7,752 bases of DNA from assembly GCA_012965445.1 (NCBI GenBank), contig DTSJ01000349.1, positions 897-8,648 of the forward strand, given 5' to 3'. The translations under genes were made by a program, and so were the position numbers. The notes under the pieces were generated by a model. It had not been told where the DNA came from. It did not search any database and saw nothing but the letters and a program-made list of their open reading frames with translations. This document shows positions 1 to 5,748 of the stretch, piece after piece; the stretch's first letter is position 1; the number at the start of each line of letters is the position of its first letter. The stretch is from Candidatus Hydrogenedentota bacterium (lineage in GTDB: Bacteria > Hydrogenedentota > Hydrogenedentia > Hydrogenedentiales > GCA-2746185).

Positions 1-52
1 ACAAAATCCCGACGATGACCATTGTCCATATCGACCTGATAGTTTTCCTCAC
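1..52 (-). CDS. Start of a divergent exported or membrane protein (partial, runs off left edge)
   Basis: Reading the minus strand from a GTG at 52-50 gives MRKTIRSIWTMVIVGIL before the window ends. A basic start followed by a hydrophobic run is typical of a signal peptide or first membrane segment. A GGGAG ribosome binding site (59-63 on the plus strand, read as its complement) lies 6 nt upstream of the GTG, which is what decides this start. An in-frame ATG at 22-20 is an alternative but has no comparable site. Only 17 codons are visible, so neither family nor function can be given. The gene is divergent from the gene at 129 and shares a 76-bp intergenic region with it. It could be a chance reading, but the ribosome binding site and N-terminal pattern together favour a real gene. 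Confidence 0.45.
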   Translation of the reverse strand, partial: MRKTIRSIWTMVIVGIL

Positions 53-71
53 TGAGAACTCCCGAATTCGG

Positions 72-99
72 TTGTGTTGCTGTTTGAGTATCCTATAGC
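72..99 (+). promoter_or_regulatory. Candidate sigma70 promoter for the 129-1813 operon
   Basis: TTGTGT (72-77) and TATAGC (94-99) are separated by 16 bp in the 76-bp divergent intergenic region. Both hexamers are imperfect, at about 4 of 6 matches each. An alternative pairing is TTGCTG (78-83) with TAATAC (101-106). A perfect 10-bp palindrome, CCGAATTCGG, sits at 62-71 between the two divergent genes. It may be coincidental, because it partly covers the ribosome binding site of the minus-strand gene. Confidence 0.25.
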
Positions 100-128
100 C
101 TAATACAAAAGGTCTGAGGTTGTACAGG

Positions 129-839
129 ATGAAGGGGGTCGACGTGGCGGCGATAGACGGTCTATACAGGAATTCTTCGAAACGGCGTTGGAGCACGATT
201 ATACTATTCAGCCTATTCGGGATAGTGTCGCTTTCGATGGTGGTTCTGATTGCTCTGTCGCTATTGGTTCCGCCTGCGATGCAGGATATGGTTGAGACTT
301 ATACGGCTGTTCAACCTGCGGAGTTGCCTCACGTCATACTAAGCGAATCGGAAAAGGAAGCGGTCGAGGCGAGGCTGGACAAATTCGAGAGTGCACTGCG
401 CGATGACGTCGCAGTAGAGCCTCTGGAACTGGATGCGCGGGAGATAAACGGCCTGTTGCCTGATGACGATACCGAATCGACGGTGTATTTGAGTATCAGG
501 AACGGCTCGCTGCTGGCGCAGATGAGTCTTCCGCTGGATTCGGATTTGGAGCTTGGGCCGTGGCGCAGTTCGATGCGCGGACGGTATATCAACGGGATTG
601 CGGAGTTGCGTCTGATGATTGAGGGAGAAACTCTTGAGGTGGATCTGGTATCGTTTGAGGTAAAGGGTAAGCCCGTTCCGGGATGGTTACGCAGGGTGCT
701 ACAAGGTGAAATCGACAACATGGACTGGCTTGATTCGCAGGATGTTCGCGATGTGATTGGCAGATTGAGGCGAATCGGACTTGAAGATGATCGGCTGGTG
801 CTATATCCGGCATACGTTGGGTTGAAGGAAAACGAATGA
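129..839 (+). CDS. Single-pass membrane protein of unknown function, operon partner of the FGE homologue
   Basis: This 236-residue protein is not assigned to a named family. A short basic cytoplasmic start (about residues 1-20, with a KRR just before the membrane) is followed by one hydrophobic segment at about 21-49. The rest is an extracytoplasmic domain rich in charged residues, with the alternating pattern of beta strands. Notable stretches are LELDAREINGLL near residue 99, the strand-turn-strand region around QMSLPLD and GRYINGIAELRL (131-163), and VSFEVKGKPVPGW (174-186). Proteins of this general layout, with an N-terminal anchor and a small beta-rich outer domain, occur widely in Planctomycetes and Verrucomicrobia. 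The start is ATG 129, with GAGG (116-119) 9 nt upstream. A TTG at 120 would add three residues but touches that site. The stop overlaps the next gene's ATG, so the two are probably translationally coupled. It has no C-x-P-x-R sulfatase motif. Confidence 0.85.
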   Translation: MKGVDVAAIDGLYRNSSKRRWSTIILFSLFGIVSLSMVVLIALSLLVPPAMQDMVETYTAVQPAELPHVILSESEKEAVEARLDKFESALRDDVAVEPLELDAREINGLLPDDDTESTVYLSIRNGSLLAQMSLPLDSDLELGPWRSSMRGRYINGIAELRLMIEGETLEVDLVSFEVKGKPVPGWLRRVLQGEIDNMDWLDSQDVRDVIGRLRRIGLEDDRLVLYPAYVGLKENE

Positions 840-1813
840 ATCTGAAACGAATGATGCCGACGCTGTTGGTCGCGGGGTGCCTGGCGGGATGTTCGCAGTC
901 TGCCAATGAGCCGAATGATGAGGCAATTTCACCGAAGGTTGTGAGCGAGGTTGAGGAGCCGGATTCGCTACCGGATGTAAAGGGAATGGTATTGGTCGCC
1001 GCGGGTAGTTTTATGATGGGGAGTTCAGATGGTTTTGCTCATGAAAGTCCGAGGCATGAGGTGACCCTTGATGCGTTTTATATGGACGAGTATGAGGTAA
1101 CGAACGGGGAGTTCGCGCGTTTCGTGAAGGAAACGGGATTCGTGACCGAGGCGGAACAGTGGAAGTGGTCGATTGTTTTCGCGCCGGACAATTCTCCGGG
1201 AGATCGGGTACCGGGAGCGGAATGGTGGAAGCGAGCGGACAGCGCGACTTGGCGTCATCCGAACGGGCCTGAGACGGATATCGAGGGTCTGGACGAGTAT
1301 CCTGTTGTTCAGGTAAGCTGGAACGACGCGACGGCGTACGCCGCATGGGCGGGGAAGCGATTGCCCACTGAGGCCGAATGGGAATATGCTGCCCGAGGGG
1401 GACTGGATGATGCTCCCTACGCCTGGGGATTGGATTTCGCTCCGGGGGGAGAGCATCGAGCGAATACCTGGAACGGTCAGTTCCCGGTTGACGATTCAGG
1501 CGCCGACGGTTATAAGACGCTTGCGCCGATAGGGCAGTACAAACCGAACGGATATGGATTGTACGATATCGCGGGCAATGTCTGGGAATGGGTTGAGGAT
1601 TGGTACGGGGCCAACTACTATCGCGAATCGCCGAGATCAAATCCCACCGGTCCGGAGCAGGGAGTAGAGAAGATTCAGCGTGGGGGGTCGTTTATGTGTG
1701 CTGCGAACTACTGCTTGGGGTATCGTGTGTCGCATCGGGGGAAATCGGGCATCGATTCTGGATTGCCGAACACGGGATTTCGATGTGTTCGCTCTGTATC
1801 AGCTTCGGACTGA
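836..1813 (+). CDS. Lipoprotein formylglycine-generating enzyme homologue (FGE/SUMF1 family)
   Basis: This 325-residue protein carries a full FGE-sulfatase domain (about 47-322). FGE oxidises a cysteine in sulfatase C-x-P-x-R motifs to formylglycine, using copper and oxygen. Family motifs appear in order: GSFMMG (57-62), YEVTNGEFARF (86-96), WRHPNGP (139-145), VSWNDATAYAAWAGKRLPTE (160-179), WEYAARGG (182-189), ANTWNGQFP (209-217), PNGYGLYDIAGNVWEW (237-252) and RGGSFMC (282-288). Cys288 and Cys293 match the spacing and context of the human SUMF1 catalytic pair, Cys336 and Cys341. Many FGE-fold relatives lack this pair, so real FGE activity is plausible. The N-terminus is a lipoprotein signal, with lipobox LAGC ending at Cys19 (VAGC ending at Cys15 is also possible). 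A Ser/Glu/Pro-rich linker to about 46 follows. The enzyme therefore probably acts outside the cytoplasm. AAGGAA (825-830) sits 5 nt before ATG. The gene overlaps the preceding stop by 4 bp. Confidence 0.93.
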   Translation: MNLKRMMPTLLVAGCLAGCSQSANEPNDEAISPKVVSEVEEPDSLPDVKGMVLVAAGSFMMGSSDGFAHESPRHEVTLDAFYMDEYEVTNGEFARFVKETGFVTEAEQWKWSIVFAPDNSPGDRVPGAEWWKRADSATWRHPNGPETDIEGLDEYPVVQVSWNDATAYAAWAGKRLPTEAEWEYAARGGLDDAPYAWGLDFAPGGEHRANTWNGQFPVDDSGADGYKTLAPIGQYKPNGYGLYDIAGNVWEWVEDWYGANYYRESPRSNPTGPEQGVEKIQRGGSFMCAANYCLGYRVSHRGKSGIDSGLPNTGFRCVRSVSASD

Positions 1814-1822
1814 TATCCAGAT

Positions 1823-1975
1823 CTAATTCATAGCCGATGCTTTCACCAGATCCTCTGACTGAGATTTAGATTGATGGGCGAGGCGAATGAGTCCGCTAAC
1901 GTCCAAAATGGGTCCTACGTTTCCATCAGTCATGATTGCGCCGCCTGATTCTGGGTGGGGATTCGACCGAGAAAT
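1823..1975 (-). pseudogene. Truncated C-terminal remnant of a CheA-type chemotaxis histidine kinase
   Basis: The minus strand is open from 2017 (just after a TAG at 2020-2018) to a TAG at 1825-1823. It reads GGAIMTDGNVGPILDVSGL at 1945-1889, then IRLAHQSKSQSEDLV and a few more residues before the stop. This matches the end of the CheW-like regulatory domain of CheA, where the family pattern is roughly GATILGDGxVxLILDVxGL followed by a short tail. A full CheA exceeds 600 residues. Here everything before about 20 recognisable upstream codons is missing, and no continuation was seen in the other minus-strand frames up to the receiver gene. The longest ATG-initiated frame would be 55 residues (from 1990), with no clear ribosome binding site noted. 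The stop lies 9 bp from the convergent FGE gene's stop. A genuine small protein cannot be excluded, but a decayed fragment is the simpler reading. Confidence 0.45.
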
Positions 1976-2011
1976 CTTCGCAGTCCGCATGTTTTGAGAA
2001 AATGTGGCATA

Positions 2012-2033
2012 TTTAATCTATATATGATTTAAA
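2012..2033. repeat. AT-rich imperfect inverted repeat in the 278-bp intergenic region
   Basis: TTTAATC (2012-2018) and GATTTAAA (2026-2033) are inverted copies apart from one extra A, separated by TATATAT. It sits at the end of the open frame of the CheA-like remnant and about 60 bp before the receiver gene. It could be part of a promoter: TTGAGA (1994-1999) lies 17 bp from TCTATA (2017-2022) or 19 bp from TATATA (2019-2024). A second possible -10, TATACT (2063-2068), has no good -35. It could equally be an operator or a scar of the event that truncated the remnant. The other sequence between 1814 and 2091 shows no further gene or clear terminator. Confidence 0.3.
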
Positions 2034-2091
2034 CGGGTCGGATTCGTGTGCATTTGACCCGGTATACTCTTTTTTGGAGACGTAGCGAGAA

Positions 2092-2460
2092 ATGCCGAAC
2101 ATTTTAATAATAGATGATGATAAACAGTTACTTGGGATTCTTCAGAGTTTCTTTGGTTCTCATTCTTACGGGGTTTATACGGCGCAGAATGGGGCCGAGG
2201 GCCTGCGTCAAATCGGGCAAAATCCCGTTGATGTTGTTATTACGGATATCATAATGCCAGAAAAGGAGGGCTTGGAAACGATCCAGGAGTTCCGCCGTGA
2301 TTACCCGGACGCAAAAATCATCGCTATGTCCGGTGGAGGCCGGGTTGGAACCGAGGACTATCTGCGGGTTGCGGAACTCCACGGTGCCGGTCATGTATTC
2401 AAGAAGCCTTTCAGACTGGCCCACATGCTGTCGGCAGTGGAAGGGCTAATCGCGGAGTAG
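2092..2460 (+). CDS. Stand-alone CheY-like response regulator receiver protein
   Basis: The 122-residue protein is a single receiver domain with no output domain, the length usual for CheY/Spo0F-type proteins. It should accept a phosphoryl group from a histidine kinase and pass on the signal by protein contact in the cytoplasm. The acidic pocket is D8-D9-D10 at the end of beta1. The phospho-acceptor is D52, in VVITDIIMP. The switch Thr/Ser is S80 in IIAMSGG, and the conserved lysine is K105 in FKKPF. All key residues are present, so it should be active. GGAGA (2076-2080) lies 11 nt before the ATG. No histidine kinase is encoded in the window; the only trace of one is the CheA-like remnant immediately upstream on the opposite strand. 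The transporter 68 bp downstream may be cotranscribed. Whether it serves motility, development or something else cannot be told. Confidence 0.93.
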   Translation: MPNILIIDDDKQLLGILQSFFGSHSYGVYTAQNGAEGLRQIGQNPVDVVITDIIMPEKEGLETIQEFRRDYPDAKIIAMSGGGRVGTEDYLRVAELHGAGHVFKKPFRLAHMLSAVEGLIAE

Positions 2461-2528
2461 GTTTTCTGATTGAATATTGCTCGTTGTGACTTGTATGGTT
2501 ATACGAAACGGCTATGAGGGAGTAGCGT

Positions 2529-3725
2529 ATGACCAAGGGCGAATACGAATCACGAATCCAGACAGTGTGTCTGGCGATTTTGACGGTTGTAACTCTTGCG
2601 ATTACCCTATACTTGTTGCGAACGGTGCTCGTGCCGTTTATACTGGCGGCGTTTCTTACCCTGATACTCGTTCCGATCGTTGATTTTCTTGTTCGCAAAC
2701 TTAAGTTTGTCCTTCCAGTCGCGATAGTTCGTCCCATTGCGCTCGTTCTGACTATGTTTATGGGATTCTTGGTGCTGCTGGGAGTGGTTGTGCTTATCGT
2801 CATCTCTGCAAAGCAGTTTGCGAACAATGCGGGAGCATATGAACGACAGCTTACGAAAATAATCGATAAAGTTGAAAATTCCCAACCGTTCATTAAGCTG
2901 GTATCGATGGTTGCCGGCGACAAGGAGGTCGATCCGACAAAGGTTGTTGAACCCGACAATTCGGCAGAACTATCTGATTCAGGTTCCGACTTGGATGCCA
3001 GGTCAGAATTTGGAGTACGATCAGATCAGGGACTGGCACCCGAGTCCGAAAGTACATTCGAACTATCCTCGCTCTTACCGGAGGGAGCCATCAAAAACAT
3101 TGTTATGAGTCTCCCGTCGGCGATAATTTCCTTGACGTCGAACATTCTGCTTGTTGTACTTGTAATGCTCTTCACTGCATTTTTGCTCACTGGAAGTACC
3201 ACCCGGACCAAGCCGCGCGAAGGCGTGATAGGTGAAATTGAGACTCGTGTGCAAAAATACATCGGCATCAAAATCGTGCTGTCAATGCTAACCGGATTCC
3301 TGGTGTTCTTGATTCTGAAAATTCTCGGCGTGGATTATGCGCTGTCATTCGGCGCATTTGCCTTCATCCTGAATTTTATTCCGAATGTTGGCTCTGCTAT
3401 CGCGACATTGCTGCCCATACCAGTCGTACTCCTAACGCCGGAGGTTACGTTAGTCACCATAGTACTCGCCATTGTGTTGCCCCTTACCGTCCAATTTGTT
3501 GTGGGCAATGTACTCGAGCCCAAAATCATGGGGGATACACTAGGTCTTCATCCTGTGGTCATTCTAATGGCTTTGATTTTCTGGGGAATGTTATGGGGAT
3601 TTCCGGGGATGCTGCTGGCGGCTCCGATGACTGCTATCGCGAAGATCGTTTTTGAGCGCGTCGAGGTCACAAGGCCCATCGCGGGTTTGATGGAAGGTCG
3701 GCTTGAGACGTTAGATGAGATGTAG
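2529..3725 (+). CDS. AI-2E/PerM-family (UPF0118) multi-pass inner-membrane transporter
   Basis: This 398-residue integral membrane protein has hydrophobic segments at about 11-30, 33-56, 65-93, 196-222, 246-265, 272-300, 306-328 and 340-373, the usual arrangement of this family. Hallmark motifs are LNFIPNVGSAIA (281-292) and the C-terminal block with GNVLEPKIMGDTLGLHP (326-342), FWGMLWGFPGMLLAAP (351-366) and AIAKI. Family members have been linked to autoinducer-2 export (TqsA) and to sodium/proton exchange. The substrate here cannot be inferred, so no symbol is given. The protein is longer than the typical 340-370 residues because of a hydrophilic stretch at about 130-182, rich in Asp, Glu and Ser, in the loop before the fourth segment. 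GAGGGAG (2516-2522) sits 6 nt before the ATG. A weak promoter (TTGAAT 2470-2475, TATGGT 2494-2499) could allow expression separate from the receiver gene. Confidence 0.93.
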   Translation: MTKGEYESRIQTVCLAILTVVTLAITLYLLRTVLVPFILAAFLTLILVPIVDFLVRKLKFVLPVAIVRPIALVLTMFMGFLVLLGVVVLIVISAKQFANNAGAYERQLTKIIDKVENSQPFIKLVSMVAGDKEVDPTKVVEPDNSAELSDSGSDLDARSEFGVRSDQGLAPESESTFELSSLLPEGAIKNIVMSLPSAIISLTSNILLVVLVMLFTAFLLTGSTTRTKPREGVIGEIETRVQKYIGIKIVLSMLTGFLVFLILKILGVDYALSFGAFAFILNFIPNVGSAIATLLPIPVVLLTPEVTLVTIVLAIVLPLTVQFVVGNVLEPKIMGDTLGLHPVVILMALIFWGMLWGFPGMLLAAPMTAIAKIVFERVEVTRPIAGLMEGRLETLDEM

Positions 3726-3787
3726 AGTCTCCACGGCTCAATGGATTTTCAGGCTGGACTTCTCGATTCTGTACAGGATTCGGCGTA

Positions 3788-4246
3788 CTATTTCATTTTC
3801 GGCATAGGGCCGAAGAAACCGACGATCTTGGTAATCTGCCCTTCATCGTTGAATTCACCGTAATCGAATCCGGGCGTAAGCGTCTTTCCTGATGCGTTCT
3901 GCATTTCCCATCCGAAACGAAACGACCGATGATGAAAGTCGACGCCGGTCGTTCGTACTATCGACATCGTTTTCGTCTGCCCTCCAGACGCGAATCCCTC
4001 GATGTGTGCCACTAATGCGTCTCGACCCGCGACATGCACAGTGGGGTCGGTGTAAGTCCCGTTTTCAGCCCAACTCGGATTCAGAATCGCCTCCCGCTTC
4101 ACCGCGTCCGGTTCATCCCAGGCCTTGAAATAGTTCTCCAAATTTTCTCGGGCCTTTTCTGCCGGGGTTGCTTTGGTTTCGGCCAATGTGTAATTGACAC
4201 TGAGCACGATGGCGACGATTGACAGTACGACGATTCGCTTTTTCAT
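3788..4246 (-). CDS. Exported NTF2/SnoaL-like single-domain protein
   Basis: This 152-residue protein has a signal peptide at 1-22 (MKKR start, hydrophobic core, cleavage probably after TLA). One NTF2-like cone-shaped domain follows, about 29-148. Typical features are the first helix ENLENYFKAW (34-43), then NPSWAENGTYTDPTVHVAGRD (57-76, with Y-T-D-P as in SnoaL-like proteins), and late strands SFRFGWEM and GFDYGEFNDEGQITKIVGFF ending at 145. The fold includes enzymes, such as isomerases and cyclases, and non-catalytic ligand-binding proteins, so the reaction is unknown. A strong site, AAAAGGAGAA (complement of 4251-4260), precedes the ATG with about 6 nt spacing. It is the last of three minus-strand genes, 58 bp after the beta-propeller gene, and is probably cotranscribed with it. 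It faces the transporter gene, with a 62-bp convergent gap in which no clear hairpin terminator was found. Confidence 0.9.
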   Translation of the reverse strand: MKKRIVVLSIVAIVLSVNYTLAETKATPAEKARENLENYFKAWDEPDAVKREAILNPSWAENGTYTDPTVHVAGRDALVAHIEGFASGGQTKTMSIVRTTGVDFHHRSFRFGWEMQNASGKTLTPGFDYGEFNDEGQITKIVGFFGPMPKMK

Positions 4247-4304
4247 AATGTTCTCCTTTTCCAGAAAGTATCGTTCAATTTGATTGTATCAGAAAGTTCA
4301 CTTG

Positions 4305-5591
4305 CTATCGGTTCTGAATGTCATAGGCATAGAGATAGGTTCCGTGGCGAATGTACAAGTGCCCACCAGCGACGACTGGATGCGCCCAGCTCTTGCCTTC
4401 ACCGCCTTCAGGGATGTTGAAGGTGCTAACCATCTCGTATCCGGATTCGAGAGGACGGACCAGACCCATGACTCGATTTATACTGAGCATATACATCAGA
4501 CCGTCGGCATAGGTGACCGAGCCTTTCCCGACCGCTTCGTCGACGTACTCGATTTCGCCCGTTTCCCAGTCCAGACAGACCCATCGATTGCGGCTCCTGG
4601 TGATGCTCGCGCCGTAGATATTACCCTCTGCCAAAACGACCCCGCCATGATGATTGTCGAATTCATCGGTGCGCCAGACTTCTTCGAGAGACACGGTTCC
4701 ATCATTCACCTGTACCTTCCACTTAATCGATCCTGCGCGAATCGTGCTGATGAACAAATGACCATCATGGAAGATAGGCGTGAGCGTGTTTTGGTCCGTA
4801 TAGGATTCGTGGTCGAGACGCCACAGAAGTGCGCCCGTATCGGCATTCACGCCAATGATCGATTTTGCCGTCAATGTTGTAAGGATACGGAGGCCGCCAT
4901 GTTCAAAGAGAATCGGTGAGGCATAACCCGCTGAATCACCAGTACTTGGGGCCTCCCAGGCGACTTCGCCAGTGTGCTTGTCCAACGCGACAATCGAAAC
5001 ATCCGGGCCTCCAGGACTACAAATGACATGCTCGCCGTCGATCAGCAGCGATTCCGCCAAAGCCCATCGAATGTTTTCACCGTTATACTTCTCAAGTACA
5101 TTCAACTCCCATACCGTCTTTCCGGTCTTCGCATCCAGGCAGATCACGTTGCCGAGCGGACTTTCATGGAAAACGCGATTGCCGTTCACCGTGGGAGTCC
5201 CCCGCGTACCCGGATAGGAGCTTCCAGTCGTCCAGGCCTTACCGTTTTTCACCTGCCAAAGAATGGTACCTTTCAAATCGAGCGCCGTGACAACCGTGTC
5301 GTCGCCGATGTTGCCTGCCGTGTACATCTGACCGTCGGCGATGGAAACCGTAGAGAATCCATGCCCAAGGCCTTCGGTCGTCCAAACCAGATCGGGTCCG
5401 TTCTCAGGCCACACGCTCAGCAAGTCGCCCTCGCTGGAAATATTGTCCCGGTTCGGGCCGTGAAATTGTGGCCAGAAGGGGCTGCCTTCTGCGGCATCCG
5501 ACATGTCTGCCAGGGCAACACTGGCCACAACAAAAGCGAGGATGAGATTGCGCACCCTGAAAATGGATTCGAATTTGCGGTATGGGATCAC
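4305..5591 (-). CDS. Exported PQQ-like beta-propeller protein (BamB-like repeat family)
   Basis: The 428-residue protein has an N-terminal signal sequence (basic to residue 14, hydrophobic 15-28; cleavage probably after ALA or DAA, near 28-34). It then carries PQQ-type propeller repeats. Blade signatures of the form hydrophobic-x-L-D-x-x-T-G-x-x-x-W occur at about 149-162 (VICLDAKTGKTVWE), 200-213 (IVALDKHTGEVAWE), 245-258 and 337-350, with a looser one at 101-113. The mature protein opens with FWPQFHGPNRD (39-49) and closes with WAHPVVAGGHLYIRHGTYLY (402-421), a pattern frequent in planctomycete-type homologues. The fold serves as a scaffold or, with bound PQQ, as a dehydrogenase. No dehydrogenase features such as a haem CXXCH were seen, so a binding or structural role is likelier. 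It starts at GTG, with AAAAGGAGAG upstream; GGAG (complement of 5598-5601) ends 6 nt before it. A separate promoter may lie at 5646-5675. Confidence 0.92.
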   Translation of the reverse strand: MIPYRKFESIFRVRNLILAFVVASVALADMSDAAEGSPFWPQFHGPNRDNISSEGDLLSVWPENGPDLVWTTEGLGHGFSTVSIADGQMYTAGNIGDDTVVTALDLKGTILWQVKNGKAWTTGSSYPGTRGTPTVNGNRVFHESPLGNVICLDAKTGKTVWELNVLEKYNGENIRWALAESLLIDGEHVICSPGGPDVSIVALDKHTGEVAWEAPSTGDSAGYASPILFEHGGLRILTTLTAKSIIGVNADTGALLWRLDHESYTDQNTLTPIFHDGHLFISTIRAGSIKWKVQVNDGTVSLEEVWRTDEFDNHHGGVVLAEGNIYGASITRSRNRWVCLDWETGEIEYVDEAVGKGSVTYADGLMYMLSINRVMGLVRPLESGYEMVSTFNIPEGGEGKSWAHPVVAGGHLYIRHGTYLYAYDIQNR

Positions 5592-5645
5592 GTGACTCTC
5601 CTTTTACAGCTATTGTGCGATTCCTCGATTTGGGAACTTGAATTT

Positions 5646-5675
5646 ACCATACATTCTTTGGAGTGTCCTTCACAA
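5646..5675 (-). promoter_or_regulatory. Candidate promoter for the beta-propeller gene
   Basis: On the minus strand, TTGTGA (5675-5670) and TATGGT (5651-5646) are 18 bp apart, in the 157-bp gap between the duplicated NTF2-like gene and the beta-propeller gene. It would give a leader of roughly 50 nt before the GTG start. The matches are partial, and the overlapping TGGTAAATT could instead serve as an extended -10. The gap holds no other gene that could be supported on either strand. If real, the last two minus-strand genes can be transcribed without the first. Confidence 0.28.
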
Positions 5676-5748
5676 ATGTGTGGATTTCAGATGGAAACGC
5701 AGGCACATGGTCTGGATCTACGCCTCGTTTTCGACCAGTTGCGACGCT

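Noticed and set aside
121..130. TGTACAGGAT shared between 121-130 and about 3770-3779
   Set aside because: A 10-bp match without extended similarity is expected by chance and the contexts differ.
1011..1640. Minus-strand open frame (209 codons) inside the FGE gene
   Set aside because: Arg/Pro/Ser-rich, typical of an antisense reading; the sense strand is an unmistakable FGE domain.
2051..2068. TTGACC (2054-2059) and TATACT (2063-2068) as a promoter for the receiver gene
   Set aside because: Only 3 bp separate the hexamers, so they cannot act as a -35/-10 pair; TATACT alone has no good upstream partner.
3769..3776. CTGTACAG palindrome in the convergent gap, considered as a terminator or operator
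   Set aside because: Arms of only four bases, no loop, no flanking T-run; too short to support either role.
4284..4919. Plus-strand open frame (211 codons) opposite the end of the beta-propeller gene
   Set aside because: No family features, and it covers conserved propeller blades on the other strand.
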